The notes beneath the pieces are model-generated. The model did not search any database, was not told where the DNA came from, and saw only the letters and a program-made list of their open reading frames with translations. From Bacteroides reticulotermitis JCM 10512 (GTDB lineage Bacteria; Bacteroidota; Bacteroidia; Bacteroidales; Bacteroidaceae): a DNA stretch of 64,000 bases. Position 1 is the first letter of the stretch, and each line of letters starts with the position of its first letter. Both the position numbers and the translations under genes were made by a program. This document shows, piece by piece, positions 1 to 10,842 of this stretch. The stretch lies in contig NZ_BAIV01000001.1 of the NCBI RefSeq assembly GCF_000517545.1, forward strand, positions 206,265 to 270,264, in the 5' to 3' direction.

Positions 1-2067
1 ATCTGTGCGGTCTTCAACTCATGGACTAACGAACGTGCCATCCTTTACCGTAAAATGGAAGGAATACCTTATGAATGGGGGACTGCTGTAAATGTGCAGG
101 CAATGGTGTTTGGTAATATGGGCGACTCGTCTGCTACAGGGGTTTGCTTCTCCCGTGATGCGGGTACCGGTGAAGACCTTTTCAATGGTGAATATTTGAT
201 TAACGCACAGGGGGAAGATGTTGTAGCGGGTATCCGTACACCGCAACAGATTACAAAGATTGGTTCGCAACGTTGGGCGGAACTTGCTGGAGTGAGTGAG
301 GAAGAGCGTGTTGCAAAATTCCCTTCGATGGAAGAGATAATGCCTGAAATCTATCAGGAGTTGGATGAACTGCAAACGAAATTGGAAAACCACTATAAAG
401 ATATGCAAGATATGGAGTTTACCGTACAAGAAGGAAAACTCTGGTTCTTGCAAACTCGTAACGGAAAACGTACCGGAGCGGCCATGGTTAAAATCGCAAT
501 GGACTTATTCCGTCAAGGGGTGATAGATGAAAAGACTGCTCTGATGCGGGTAGAACCCAATAAATTGGATGAATTACTGCACCCTATATTTGATAAAGAG
601 GCCTTGACGCAAGCTAAAGTTTTAACTCGTGGACTTCCGGCTTCTCCGGGTGCAGCCACGGGACAGATTGTGTTTTTTGCCGATGATGCTTCCGAGTGGG
701 CGGCCGCAAAGAAAGCCGTCATCATGGTGCGCATCGAAACGTCTCCCGAAGATTTAGCCGGTATGGCTGTGGCGGAAGGAATATTAACTGCCCGCGGAGG
801 AATGACATCACATGCTGCGGTCGTAGCTCGTGGAATGGGAAAATGCTGCGTATCAGGAGCGGGTGCTTTAAGAATTGATTACAAGGCTCGTACGGTTGAA
901 ATTGATGGAGTATTGCTGAAAGAGGGAGACTATATCTCCTTGAACGGAAGTACGGGTGAGGTATATCTGGGTGAGGTAGAGACGAAAGAAGCCGAACTCT
1001 CCGATGATTTTGCCGAACTGATGAAACTAGCTGATAAATACACTCGTCTGCAAGTACGCACGAATGCCGATACTCCTCATGATGCCATGGTAGCGCGCAA
1101 TTTTGGTGCGGTAGGTATCGGGCTTTGTCGGACAGAGCATATGTTCTTTGAAGGTGAGAAGATAAAAGCCATGCGTGAAATGATTCTCGCTGAGAACATA
1201 GAAGAGCGTCGTATCGCATTGGCCAAGATATTGCCTTACCAGCAAGAGGACTTCAAAGGAATTTTCAAAGCTATGGAAGGGCTTCCGGTTACTGTTCGTT
1301 TGCTCGATCCTCCTTTGCACGAATTTGTTCCTCATGATTTGAAAGGACAAGAAGAAATGGCAGAGGCAATGGGTGTGAGCTTAAAATATATACAGGAACG
1401 AGTAGAGTCTCTTTGTGAGCACAATCCGATGTTAGGTCATCGGGGATGTCGTTTAGGGAATACTTATCCTGAGATAACAGAGATGCAGACTCGTGCGATT
1501 CTAGGTGCTGCGCTCGCACTGAAAAAGGAAGGAGTAGTAACACATCCTGAAATAATGGTTCCGCTTACAGGTATCTTGCGCGAGTATAAAGAACAAGACA
1601 ATGTAATTCGTGCTGAAGCAGCCAAGCTTTTTGCTGAAGTGGGTGATAGCATTGATTTCACTGTGGGTACCATGATCGAAATACCCCGTGCTGCGTTGAC
1701 TGCTGATCGCATTGCTTCGGCTGCCGAGTTCTTTTCATTTGGAACGAATGATTTGACTCAGATGACTTTCGGTTATTCTCGTGATGATGTTGCTTCTTTC
1801 CTGCCTATATATTTGGAAAAGAAGATACTTGAGGTAGACCCGTTCCAAGTACTTGACCAAAAGGGAGTGGGGCAGTTGATCCAAATGGCTACTGAAAAAG
1901 GCCGTGCAATTCGTCCGGAATTGAAGTGTGGAATTTGCGGTGAGCATGGTGGTGAACCTTCTTCTGTTAAGTTCTGTCATAGAGTCGGACTGAATTATGT
2001 AAGTTGCTCCCCATTCCGTGTACCTATAGCTCGTTTGTCGGCAGCTCAGGCGGCATTGGAAGATTAG
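1..2067 (+). CDS. ppdK: Pyruvate, phosphate dikinase, C-terminal part (5' end outside window)
   Basis: Interconverts pyruvate + ATP + Pi and phosphoenolpyruvate + AMP + PPi in the cytoplasm. The frame is open from base 1 ([13 protein letters not shown]...), so the first roughly 220 codons lie upstream; about 688 of the family's usual ~900 residues are present. The swivelling phosphohistidine domain carries [13 protein letters not shown] (catalytic His near base 811). The PEP/pyruvate-binding TIM barrel follows, with GLCRTEHMF near base 1126 and the C-terminal CGICGEHGG containing the catalytic Cys. The frame is intact to the stop and is followed by a terminator, so this is the last gene of its transcript. 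Identification is firm. Confidence 0.97.
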   Translation: MCAVFNSWTNERAILYRKMEGIPYEWGTAVNVQAMVFGNMGDSSATGVCFSRDAGTGEDLFNGEYLINAQGEDVVAGIRTPQQITKIGSQRWAELAGVSEEERVAKFPSMEEIMPEIYQELDELQTKLENHYKDMQDMEFTVQEGKLWFLQTRNGKRTGAAMVKIAMDLFRQGVIDEKTALMRVEPNKLDELLHPIFDKEALTQAKVLTRGLPASPGAATGQIVFFADDASEWAAAKKAVIMVRIETSPEDLAGMAVAEGILTARGGMTSHAAVVARGMGKCCVSGAGALRIDYKARTVEIDGVLLKEGDYISLNGSTGEVYLGEVETKEAELSDDFAELMKLADKYTRLQVRTNADTPHDAMVARNFGAVGIGLCRTEHMFFEGEKIKAMREMILAENIEERRIALAKILPYQQEDFKGIFKAMEGLPVTVRLLDPPLHEFVPHDLKGQEEMAEAMGVSLKYIQERVESLCEHNPMLGHRGCRLGNTYPEITEMQTRAILGAALALKKEGVVTHPEIMVPLTGILREYKEQDNVIRAEAAKLFAEVGDSIDFTVGTMIEIPRAALTADRIASAAEFFSFGTNDLTQMTFGYSRDDVASFLPIYLEKKILEVDPFQVLDQKGVGQLIQMATEKGRAIRPELKCGICGEHGGEPSSVKFCHRVGLNYVSCSPFRVPIARLSAAQAALED

Positions 2068-2102
2068 TTTAGCGAAGTTTATTTATTTCTTTATTAATGA
2101 TT

Positions 2103-2140
2103 TAGGCTGCAATCAAGTGGATACGGTTGCAGCCTATTTT
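2103..2140 (+). terminator. Rho-independent terminator after ppdK
   Basis: Perfect 10-bp stem TAGGCTGCAA / TTGCAGCCTA (2103-2112 and 2127-2136) with a 14-nt loop, followed by TTTT. It lies 36 bp after the ppdK stop. The rest of the 333-bp gap up to 2400 holds only the promoter at 2320-2351. Confidence 0.85.
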
Positions 2141-2319
2141 GTATACTATCATATTATGCAATAAGGATGGTTCTCTATCCATAGAGAAGCCTTATGATAT
2201 GGTTTTTGCTATACCTTATTAATAGATAATGCTAGGAATAGGAAAGTGAGTCCTTTTAAATAGGGAATTCCCTTTCTTTTTATGTAATCTCTATTTGTGT
2301 ATTATTTTCTATCCAAATG

Positions 2320-2351
2320 TTTGTTTTATACTTTAAGGAATCTTATTTTTG
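2320..2351 (+). promoter_or_regulatory. Bacteroides-type promoter for the 2401 outer-membrane protein
   Basis: TTTG at 2320-2323, a 20-bp spacer and TATTTTTG at 2344-2351 match the Bacteroides -33/-7 consensus (TTTG ... TAnnTTTG). Transcription would start near 2358, leaving a ~43-nt AT-rich leader before the ATG at 2401. Confidence 0.7.
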
Positions 2352-2400
2352 TTTCAGAAATAAAAGAAGTTTCTAGTATTAATTAAACATTTTAAGAATT

Positions 2401-2973
2401 ATGAAAAAGAGTATTTTGTTTTGTATGTTTGCATTGATCTCAGTTGCCGGTTTTTCACAGATAGCCGGTTGGAACGCTAAAGTTGGAATGAATATTAGTA
2501 ACTACAGTGGCGATTGGGATTTGAATGCTAAGGTTGGTTATAAAGTCGGTGGTGGGTTTGAGTATACTTTTACGGATACATGGTCTTTGCAGCCATCTCT
2601 ATTCTTATCTTCAAAGGGCGCGAAGAAAGATGGAATCTCTTACAATGCGATGTATCTGGAATTGCCTGTTATGGCTGCCGCTCGTTTCAATATTGCAGAT
2701 AATACCAATTTGGTAATTAATGCGGGTCCATACATTGCTTACGGTATCGCCGGTAAGACTAAACAGGATTTGGGGAGTGGTGCAGAATTTAGAGTAAATA
2801 CATTTGGTAGTGATGCTTTAAAGCGTTTCGATGCCGGACTTGGAGTAGGAGTCACTGCAGAATTTGGACAGATTTTAGCTGGATTGGAAGGTCAATTCGG
2901 TTTGGTAGATGTACAAAAAGCCGGTAACCCAAAGAATACGGTATTCTCTATTGTAGTGGGATATAAGTTCTAA
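2401..2973 (+). CDS. Small outer-membrane beta-barrel protein (PorT/OmpW-like fold)
   Basis: A 190-residue protein with a Sec signal peptide (residues 1-19, ending AGFSQ). The rest alternates hydrophobic and polar residues with aromatic girdles, as in 8-stranded barrels of the outer-membrane beta-barrel family common in Bacteroidota. It ends ...VFSIVVGYKF, the terminal aromatic residue expected for BAM recognition. It is a single-gene transcript with its own promoter and a bidirectional terminator. The specific role cannot be read from the sequence. Confidence 0.8.
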   Translation: MKKSILFCMFALISVAGFSQIAGWNAKVGMNISNYSGDWDLNAKVGYKVGGGFEYTFTDTWSLQPSLFLSSKGAKKDGISYNAMYLELPVMAAARFNIADNTNLVINAGPYIAYGIAGKTKQDLGSGAEFRVNTFGSDALKRFDAGLGVGVTAEFGQILAGLEGQFGLVDVQKAGNPKNTVFSIVVGYKF

Positions 2974-3008
2974 TAGACCTCATCATTTCGCTCTATAGCG
3001 AATTGTAG

Positions 3009-3049
3009 AAATCCTCGTTTTTACCGAATAAGGGTAAAGACGAGGATTT
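3009..3049. terminator. Bidirectional terminator between the 2401 gene and the thi operon
   Basis: A 17-bp stem with one mismatch (3009-3025 with 3033-3049, AAATCCTCG / CGAGGATTT at its base) and a 7-nt loop. It sits between the convergent ends of the outer-membrane protein gene and the thiamin operon, and A/T tracts on both sides let it serve both strands. Confidence 0.8.
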
Positions 3050-3078
3050 ATTATCATATACACAGATGGCTTATACTG

Positions 3079-3687
3079 TTAATCCGCTAATTTCTTTAAT
3101 TCTTTGAAATGCTTAATCAGTCCCAGGTAATCATGATCCGAACAAACATCGAACTTATTCCATACATCGCCTAGAATAGCAGCTCCTCCAAAACCAAAAT
3201 CTTTAATCTCCAGTAGGTTGTCAGCACTGATCCCTCCCAAAGCAACGACTTTAGAGTCAATCGCTTTCTCCCTTTGACCTTCACGTAATTCTTCCGGTGT
3301 AAAAGTTGAATAATAGTTTACTTTGGAAATACTATCGTATATAGGACTCATAAATACGTAATCGTAGATGTGTTTTTTGCTTTTGACCTCTTCTATCGAA
3401 TGGCACGAGCAACTGACGTGTCCGTCATAATCATGCGGTTCATGCGGATTGCGTGCATTCAAATGGATTCCCATCAAATTGAACTCTTCTTTCAAATAGA
3501 AATGTTCGTGCGTAACGATACGTTTGTGATATTTATCAGGAATAAGTGTTAATAATCTTTCGGAATACATAGCCGCTGTTTCCGGCTTTCTAAGATGCAG
3601 AATATCCAACCCCTCCTCGAAAAGAGCGGTGATGATTTTGTCTTCTTCAACGAAGAAGGTTGGAGTGGTGATTACTATTAGTTTCAT
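3079..3687 (-). CDS. Second thiamine-phosphate-synthase-like protein (ThiE/TenI superfamily)
   Basis: A 202-residue TIM-barrel protein. It starts MKLIVITTPTFF and has LHLRKPE (ThiE has LRxK here), GIHLNARN, FMSPIYDSISK and VALGGISADN, the phosphate-binding GGI loop. It is clearly ThiE/TenI superfamily but diverges from the ThiE encoded at 8150 in the same operon: the pyrophosphate-site arginine/lysine pattern differs. It could be a TenI-like thiazole tautomerase or a second synthase. As the last gene of the thi operon it begins 62 bp after thiF. Confidence 0.8.
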   Translation of the reverse strand: MKLIVITTPTFFVEEDKIITALFEEGLDILHLRKPETAAMYSERLLTLIPDKYHKRIVTHEHFYLKEEFNLMGIHLNARNPHEPHDYDGHVSCSCHSIEEVKSKKHIYDYVFMSPIYDSISKVNYYSTFTPEELREGQREKAIDSKVVALGGISADNLLEIKDFGFGGAAILGDVWNKFDVCSDHDYLGLIKHFKELKKLAD

Positions 3688-3748
3688 TTCTTTTGTTAAA
3701 CGGTAAAGTCTAGCAAAGTTAGCAATTTACCATCTTTGCACCCAACGT

Positions 3749-4441
3749 TTATAGTGAAAAGATGTTAGTTTGCCATGTCCGCAAATCAATTGTCCATAGT
3801 TTTCCAGACAAAATGTCACCAAAACCACAGACCATTTTGAGCACTTCCGTGGCTTCTACGCTTCCCGTAATGGCAGGTGTAACGCCGATTACTCCTTTCG
3901 GTGGCGGAGGCATACGCTTCATCTCTTCCTCATGGGGATAGAGGTCGCGATAGCTCTTCCTTTCCTCACCATAGTTGAACACCGAGACCTGACCTTCAAG
4001 TCCACGTATAGCACCATATACATAAGGTTTACCCAGTTCGAAGCAAATATCATTAATAAGATAACGCGTGGCGAAATTGTCACAAGCATCCACTATAATA
4101 TCATATGCTCCGATTATCTGCCGGGCATTTTCCGCTGTCAAACGGGTGGGAAAGGTATTGATTATTACTTCGCTGTTGAGTGCACGCAATCGCTTGGCAG
4201 CACATATCGTTTTCGGCTTTCCCAGTTCCTCCTCGGTGTAAAGAACTTGGCGTTGAAGATTACTGATGCTTACCTGATCATCATCTACCAATCCGAGGTG
4301 ACCGACGCCCGCTCCTGTGAGATAGAGGGCGATGGGGGAGCCTAATCCCCCAACACCTATAATAAGTACACGAGCTTTCTTCAATTTCTGTTGTCCGGCT
4401 TCTCCGATCTCGGGAAGCATTGTTTGTCTATCGTATCGCAT
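3749..4441 (-). CDS. thiF: ThiF/MoeB/HesA-family adenylyltransferase for ThiS
   Basis: Activates the C-terminal glycine of the sulfur carrier ThiS by adenylation, so that sulfur can be loaded for thiazole synthesis. The 230-residue E1-like Rossmann fold has GVGGLGSPIALYL (ATP-binding Gly loop near residues 30-42), DDDQVSISNLQRQ and DACDNFATRYLIN. ITGSVEATEVLK near the C-terminus is also typical. It overlaps the end of thiH by 14 bp, which implies translational coupling. MoeB is the main alternative, but the neighbours make ThiF the better name. Confidence 0.93.
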   Translation of the reverse strand: MRYDRQTMLPEIGEAGQQKLKKARVLIIGVGGLGSPIALYLTGAGVGHLGLVDDDQVSISNLQRQVLYTEEELGKPKTICAAKRLRALNSEVIINTFPTRLTAENARQIIGAYDIIVDACDNFATRYLINDICFELGKPYVYGAIRGLEGQVSVFNYGEERKSYRDLYPHEEEMKRMPPPPKGVIGVTPAITGSVEATEVLKMVCGFGDILSGKLWTIDLRTWQTNIFSL

Positions 4442-5570
4442 GACTTTTGTTTTTTAAGTCGAAAGACTGATCCCAATCCTTCCACACCGGTTTGCGTCCT
4501 AGTTTCTTTAAATCTCGTTCAACCTCTATCGCTTTTCGTTCGTCGCTTACGTGGAACTGCTCCAATGTTTGCGGATAACTGTAATAACCACCCGGCTCCG
4601 TTTTACTTTCCGCGCTCATGGTAGTAACTCCAAGAGTGGACATCTGATTGCGGAATTCGGCACCCTCACGGGTAGAATAGGAGATGTCTACATCGTGATC
4701 GAAGATGCGCATCGCGAATGTGAGTTGCGCCAGTTCCCGGTCGTTCATTATCACATTGGGCTGAAACCCATCATTTTCGGAAGGACGCATGCGAGGGAAG
4801 TTAACACTGTATTTTGTTTTCCAGTAATGCTTTTGCAAGTAGCGCAGGTGATAGGCTAGCATGGTAACGTCCGTGCGCCACTCTTCCAAGCCGATCAATA
4901 CGCCCATTCCGATTTTGTGTACACCTGCTTGCCCCATGCGATCGAAACCATTCACTCGCCATTCGAACTTTGATTTCATCCCTCGGGGGTGATAGTTCTT
5001 ATAGTTGGCTTTGTGGTAAGTTTCCTGAAAGCAGATTACGCCGTTCAAACCATGTCCGATCAACTCCTTATACTCTTCCGCTTGCAGAGGCATTACCTCG
5101 ATTTGAAGATTACTGAAATATGGCTTTGCCAAATCCAATGCACGGGCGATATATGGTACACCCGCTGCGGCAGGATTCTCACCGGTTACGAGCAATAGGT
5201 TTTCAAAGGGAGCCAATTGTTTGATCGCTTTGTATTCGTTGACAATCTCCTCTTCGGTCAAAATAGTCCTTTTCATCGGATTGCTGATGTGAAACCCGCA
5301 ATACACACACGAGTTGGTGCACGAGTTGGTGATGTAGAGCGGGACAAACATAGATATTGTTTTGCCGAACCGTTCCATCGTGTATTTCTGGCTGAGCCGC
5401 GCCATTACTTCGAGATAAGGAGTTGCGGCAGGTGAGATCAACGTCATGAAGTCGTTGACATTTAGCGCTGTCTGTTTGCCTAACACACGGCGTACATCAG
5501 CGTCTGTTTTGGAATAGATGGCTTTTGTCGTCTCTTCCCAGGATATTCTTTCTAATTCGTCTGAGAACAT
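4428..5570 (-). CDS. thiH: 2-iminoacetate synthase (radical SAM tyrosine lyase)
   Basis: Cleaves tyrosine to dehydroglycine and p-cresol, giving the glycine-derived atoms of the thiazole ring under anaerobic conditions. The 380-residue protein has the radical SAM cysteine triad in CTNSCVYCGF (CxxxCxxC, near residues 83-90) and the ThiH/BATS C-terminal region. Use of ThiH rather than the oxygen-dependent ThiO fits a gut anaerobe. It begins 10 bp after thiC and overlaps thiF. Confidence 0.96.
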   Translation of the reverse strand: MFSDELERISWEETTKAIYSKTDADVRRVLGKQTALNVNDFMTLISPAATPYLEVMARLSQKYTMERFGKTISMFVPLYITNSCTNSCVYCGFHISNPMKRTILTEEEIVNEYKAIKQLAPFENLLLVTGENPAAAGVPYIARALDLAKPYFSNLQIEVMPLQAEEYKELIGHGLNGVICFQETYHKANYKNYHPRGMKSKFEWRVNGFDRMGQAGVHKIGMGVLIGLEEWRTDVTMLAYHLRYLQKHYWKTKYSVNFPRMRPSENDGFQPNVIMNDRELAQLTFAMRIFDHDVDISYSTREGAEFRNQMSTLGVTTMSAESKTEPGGYYSYPQTLEQFHVSDERKAIEVERDLKKLGRKPVWKDWDQSFDLKNKSHAIR

Positions 5571-5580
5571 ACTATCGTTG

Positions 5581-7284
<1,704 letters not shown>

Positions 7285-7348
7285 TCATTTAGAGTTCCTT
7301 CTTTATTTTCGCGGAACTAGTCATTAATAAAACGGGTTTGTCTTCAAG

Positions 7349-8122
7349 TTAGTCTAGAAAGGCGGTGAGTGGTGAGCTAGCTTCTGCTATAAAATTGTCG
7401 GCTTGCAATCCCAACCCGGCTTCGTAAGCACGGCGACCCGCTTCTGTGGCTGCTTTGAAAGCAATAGCCATCTCGACCGGATTTCCGGCAACGGCAATAG
7501 CTGTATTGACAAGCACCGCGGATGCACCGAGTTCCATAGCTTCGGCTGCATGACTGGGAGCACCGATTCCGGCATCTACTATAACCGGAATTCCGGCTTG
7601 TTCGATTATTATTTGTAGAAAATCTCTTGTTTGCAATCCTTTATTTGTTCCGATAGGAGCCCCAAGCGGCATTACGGTAGCGGCACCGGCTTCTTCCAAC
7701 TGCTTGCAGAGCACAGGGTCTGCCTGACAATAAGGTAATACGATAAACCCCAGTTTAGCAAGTTGTTCGGTTGCTTTGAGTGTTTCCACTGAATCGGGGA
7801 GTAGGTAGCGCGGGTCTGGATGGATTTCCAGTTTCAGCCAGTTCGTACCGAAGGCTTCGCGTGCCATCTGCGCGGCAAATACGGCTTCTTCGGCATCACG
7901 AACGCCAGAGGTATTGGGCAATAATTGAATATGTGGATGAATGATATGTTTCAACATGTCGTCATCTTGATTATCCAGTTCAATGCGTTTCATCGCTACG
8001 GTTACCATCTCTGTGCCTGAGGCGAGTATTGCTTGCTCCATCACTTGGTTGGAATTGAATTTTCCTGTTCCCAGAAAAAGGCGGGAATCAAACTCACGTC
8101 CCGCAATAATAAGCTTTTCCAT
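7349..8122 (-). CDS. thiG: Thiazole synthase
   Basis: Condenses deoxyxylulose-5-phosphate, dehydroglycine and ThiS-thiocarboxylate to the thiamin thiazole. The 257-residue TIM barrel is complete: [15 protein letters not shown] at the N-terminus, [29 protein letters not shown] with the Schiff-base lysine region, [13 protein letters not shown], and [18 protein letters not shown] for phosphate binding. It lies between thiE (27 bp) and thiC (70 bp). Confidence 0.97.
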   Translation of the reverse strand: MEKLIIAGREFDSRLFLGTGKFNSNQVMEQAILASGTEMVTVAMKRIELDNQDDDMLKHIIHPHIQLLPNTSGVRDAEEAVFAAQMAREAFGTNWLKLEIHPDPRYLLPDSVETLKATEQLAKLGFIVLPYCQADPVLCKQLEEAGAATVMPLGAPIGTNKGLQTRDFLQIIIEQAGIPVIVDAGIGAPSHAAEAMELGASAVLVNTAIAVAGNPVEMAIAFKAATEAGRRAYEAGLGLQADNFIAEASSPLTAFLD

Positions 8123-8149
8123 AATAATTATAAGTAAAATGATCCTTGA

Positions 8150-8767
8150 TTAATACTGTCCGATGATTCTCCGGGTTTCTGCTACGGGATCTTCCGCCCG
8201 CAGAATAGTGCCGGAGAGAGCGATACCGTTGACGCCCGTTTCCAGAATGTCGGGAATATCTTCGTAATTGATTCCGCCAATAGCCACTACGGGGAGATCA
8301 ATGCCGGCATCTTGCATTTGCGAAAGAATCGAGGCGTAGCCTTCTATTCCGAGTACCGGACTGAGGTTTTTCTTCGTAGTGGTGAAGCGGTAAGGACCGA
8401 TGCCGATATAATCGGCGCCTGCCTGCTGGTGCATGCGGACATCTTCGAATGTATTTGCCGTGGCGCCAATGATAAATGCTTCTCCCAGAATCTGTCGTGC
8501 CTGAGCAATAGGCATATCTGTTTTACCCAGGTGCACACCGTCTACTTCTAACTTTTGTGCCAGTTCGACATGATCGTCGAGTATCAGTATCGCTTCTTGT
8601 TCTTTGCAAAGGGGTTTTAGTAGCAGGGCCACCTTTTCTACTTCTTTCAAGGAAGCCTCTTTCATACGTAGTTGAATCCATTTGCATCCCCCTGCGAGTG
8701 CCATACGCGCAGAGTCCAGATAGGAGTAACGCTCCGTCTGGTGGGTGATAAATTGTAGATTAATCAT
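8150..8767 (-). CDS. thiE: Thiamine-phosphate synthase
   Basis: Joins HMP-pyrophosphate and thiazole phosphate to give thiamin monophosphate. The 205-residue TIM barrel has the expected motifs: IQLRMKEAS, LILDDHVELAQKLEVDGVHLGKTDM, IIGATANTFED, YIGIGPYRFTTTKKN and VAIGGINYEDIPDI. It begins 3 bp after thiS and is the canonical ThiE of the operon; the 3079 gene is the divergent second copy. Confidence 0.96.
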   Translation of the reverse strand: MINLQFITHQTERYSYLDSARMALAGGCKWIQLRMKEASLKEVEKVALLLKPLCKEQEAILILDDHVELAQKLEVDGVHLGKTDMPIAQARQILGEAFIIGATANTFEDVRMHQQAGADYIGIGPYRFTTTKKNLSPVLGIEGYASILSQMQDAGIDLPVVAIGGINYEDIPDILETGVNGIALSGTILRAEDPVAETRRIIGQY

Positions 8768-8770
8768 ATG

Positions 8771-8971
8771 CTATCCTCCGCAAGCTGCTTTAATTACGAC
8801 CAGGTTGTCGTTTTCTCGGAGAGATAAACTTTCCCACTCGGTGCGGGGAATCATCTTGTTGTTCACAGCGATAGCAATACCCACTAAAGGAAGTTCCAGT
8901 TGGGCGGTGAGTTCGATAAGAGTAGAATTCGACTGAATTTCCACCTCTTTGTTGTTTACTTGTACTTTCAT
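8771..8971 (-). CDS. thiS: Sulfur carrier protein ThiS
   Basis: A small ubiquitin-like protein of 66 residues that carries the thiazole sulfur as a C-terminal thiocarboxylate. The chain ends in Gly-Gly (VIKAACGG), the ThiS/MoaD hallmark. I chose the ATG at 8969-8971 (MKVQVNNKEVE) rather than the upstream ATG at 9007: it gives the usual length and leaves an untranslated gap after the riboswitch. First gene of the thi operon. Confidence 0.93.
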   Translation of the reverse strand: MKVQVNNKEVEIQSNSTLIELTAQLELPLVGIAIAVNNKMIPRTEWESLSLRENDNLVVIKAACGG

Positions 8972-9041
8972 TGTTCTGTTAAGATAAATAAGTTGAAGTA
9001 AATACAAAGAAGGTGCTTTGGGTAAGCAAGATAATAGAAGA

Positions 9042-9119
9042 AATACAATCCCTACGGCAGTACTAACTGCGTCAGGTTCCTAGGGTATAATCTCAGCCCG
9101 CTTGGGGCACCCCTTTGTC
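9042..9119 (-). promoter_or_regulatory. TPP riboswitch (thi box)
   Basis: On the minus strand the sequence contains GGGGTGCCCC, then GGCTGAGAT, then ACCCTAGGAACCTGA and a closing GTAGGGA. These are the conserved J/P elements of the TPP aptamer (CUGAGA and ACCUGA). It lies ~70 nt upstream of thiS, so ligand binding should switch off the whole thi operon. A candidate -7 element (TTACTTTG) is on the minus strand at 9130-9137, directly upstream. Confidence 0.95.
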
Positions 9120-9239
9120 TTTACAGTGGCAAAGTAAACCAAAAAGAACTAGAAAACAGGAAAACCCTCTGTTTTTTTTATTTCTTCTGTTAAAAGATGT
9201 TGTACCGTTTCTCTGAAGATTTCTTTGTTTTACTTTGGG

Positions 9240-9350
9240 CTAACCGTGTCCGCGCCTCAGGTAAGGCAACGTTCATCACAGGGCTTTTTGAAGATTACTC
9301 CTCTTAACTCAGATCAGGATGAAACCGAGCGGAATGGCCTGCATCTATAA
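9240..9350 (+). ncRNA. Candidate structured RNA of unknown family
   Basis: This segment is more GC-rich than its surroundings and folds locally. A GCCT/AGGC hairpin spans 9254-9267, and a longer stem pairs AGATCAGG (9311-9318) with CCTGCATCT (9338-9346), leaving one bulged C. TACTTTG at 9231-9237 would serve as a near-consensus -7 element and start a transcript near 9242. The motifs of SRP RNA and RNase P are absent. A Bacteroidota-specific 6S-type RNA is one possibility I cannot confirm. Confidence 0.35.
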
Positions 9351-9590
9351 ACTAATTAATCGGTAAAACGCGCAATTTAAGCGAGTAACAGAATGTGAAG
9401 AGATATATCGCCATAGTCACTTTTTATTGTAAAAAGCTGATCTATAATTAAATACAATGCGCCTTCTTTTCCATAAGCTGATTTAATACATATAGAATAC
9501 CGATTTCCAAAGGCTGTATACTTTGCTGAAATTTCCCATTGGCTAGTAGTAAACAATTAGTAAAAGACATCTTTGACCATTATATTTCCT

Positions 9591-9676
9591 GTTCCACAAC
9601 TGTGGAACGGCTGACTCACATAATGTGAAGCACGTGTCCCACATATTGTGGAACAGGCGTCGCACATAATGTGAGA
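9591..9676. repeat. Array of four alternating palindromes at ~23-bp spacing
   Basis: Four inverted repeats have centres near 9599.5, 9622, 9645 and 9668. Type A is GTTCCACA/TGTGGAAC at 9591-9608 and, with one mismatch, at 9636-9654. Type B is TCACAT/ATGTGA at 9616-9628 and, extended with one mismatch, at 9660-9676. The order is A-B-A-B. The spacing of about two helical turns puts all dyads on one face of the DNA. It could be a cooperative operator array or the stems of an RNA. Confidence 0.6.
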
Positions 9677-10130
9677 CAGCTAATAAGAAGATTATCAGTA
9701 CAATAAAGAGTTCTTAAATTCACTAATAGCGGCGCACGATGCGGTTCTTAAAAAGACTTGTTTGGTGAATTGAAAACTCTGTTTTTTGAGAAAATAAGCA
9801 ATGGCTGTCGCTCATCGGAATAAAGTGATCAAAAAAAAGAAGACGCAAAATAAACGGCTGATATACTGAACGATATGCAAAAAAGTGATTAAGTCATAAG
9901 AGAGATGTATCATTGTACAGAGTGCTTCTTTCAAGCCATTACGAGCGCAGAATCGCTACACGGGATATTGCACAGCTTGTAGAAAGAATCGAAACTTAAG
10001 TAACACTCAGGAAAATTGAGGCTTAGAGATCCCATGCTTTTGCATGTAATCCAAGACCTACTTATGGATTGAAAATAGGACGGTAAAAGATGGGGCTAAA
10101 CAATTTATAGGCTTGCTGTATGCCAACAAA

Positions 10131-10160
10131 AAAGGCCGCCATTTTATTTGGGCGGCCTTT
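10131..10160. terminator. Terminator of sodB
   Basis: Perfect 10-bp stem AAAGGCCGCC / GGCGGCCTTT with a 10-nt loop. On the minus strand it is followed by TTTTTTG, so it ends the sodB transcript 25 bp after the stop codon. Confidence 0.9.
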
Positions 10161-10184
10161 CGAATAGTCAGTGTATTCTACTTG

Positions 10185-10766
10185 TTAGATACGTTTTTCA
10201 ACAACATCCCAATCGATAATGCTCCACAGGGCATTGACGTGATCGGCACGACGATTCTGGTAATCAAGATAGTAAGAATGTTCCCATACATCGAATCCCA
10301 GAATAGGTTTCAAACCGGCACGTACCGGATTACTTCCATTTACTTCTTTCGTGATGTGAAGTTTACCCTCTTTGTCTACTGATAACCAAGCCCATCCTGA
10401 GCCAAATAATCCTACGGAAGCAGCATTGAATTCCTTTTTGAAATTATCAAAACTGCCGAAATCACGTTTGATTGCTTCTCCCAGTTTTCCTGCCGGCTCA
10501 GCTTTCGAAGGCTTCGGAGCGAATTGGAGGAAATACAAAGTGTGGTTCAGAACTTGTCCCGCATTATTGAAAACAGCTCCATCCGGTGCAGAAGCTACAA
10601 TAGCTTCAAGCGATTTTCCTTCATATTCAGTGCCCGGTACAAGGCTGTTGAGGTTATTTACATAAGTTTGCAAATGTTTGCCATAGTGAAAATCTATGGT
10701 TTGCTGACTGATTACAGGTTCCAACGCATTGTTAGCGTAAGGAAGCTTAGGCATTTCGTAAGTCAT
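10185..10766 (-). CDS. sodB: Superoxide dismutase (Fe/Mn family)
   Basis: Dismutates superoxide in the cytoplasm. From the chosen start (MTYEMPKLPYANNALEP) the protein has 193 residues, the normal length. Metal ligands are visible: the His in DFHYGKHLQTYV, the His in LNHTLYFLQF and the Asp/His of DVWEHSYYLDYQNRRADHV. Upstream in-frame ATGs at 10784 and 10802 would add an atypical hydrophobic leader close to the predicted transcription start, so I reject them. Monocistronic, with its own promoter and terminator. Confidence 0.96.
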   Translation of the reverse strand: MTYEMPKLPYANNALEPVISQQTIDFHYGKHLQTYVNNLNSLVPGTEYEGKSLEAIVASAPDGAVFNNAGQVLNHTLYFLQFAPKPSKAEPAGKLGEAIKRDFGSFDNFKKEFNAASVGLFGSGWAWLSVDKEGKLHITKEVNGSNPVRAGLKPILGFDVWEHSYYLDYQNRRADHVNALWSIIDWDVVEKRI

Positions 10767-10810
10767 GGTCATAAATATTAAAGACATTAATAATGTATTC
10801 ATAATTGTTC

Positions 10811-10842
10811 CAAATTTAATTGGGTTTATATTAAGATAACAA
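10811..10842 (-). promoter_or_regulatory. Promoter of sodB
   Basis: Minus strand: TTG at 10842-10840, a 21-bp spacer and TAAATTTG at 10818-10811 (TAnnTTTG). Transcription would begin near 10804, about 38 nt before the preferred sodB start. Confidence 0.6.

Larger units (their letters stand above)
9137..10130. other. Gene-free 1-kb intergenic region
   Basis: Between the thi operon promoter and the sodB terminator I find no convincing coding frame on either strand. It contains a possible structured RNA (9240-9350) and a periodic palindrome array (9591-9676). A CATGCttttGCATG hairpin near 10030-10050 is the only other local structure I noticed. Confidence 0.6.

Noticed and set aside
8972..9007. 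N-terminal extension of ThiS from the upstream ATG
   Set aside because: It would add 12 residues not found in ThiS proteins; the ATG at 8971 gives the normal 66-residue length.
9240..9350. SRP (4.5S) RNA or RNase P RNA
   Set aside because: The SRP domain IV motif (GGAA loop with AGCAG) and RNase P core motifs are not present on either strand.
9591..9676. CRISPR array
   Set aside because: Only four short palindromes of two types, spaced 23 bp with no constant repeat/variable spacer pattern and no cas genes nearby.
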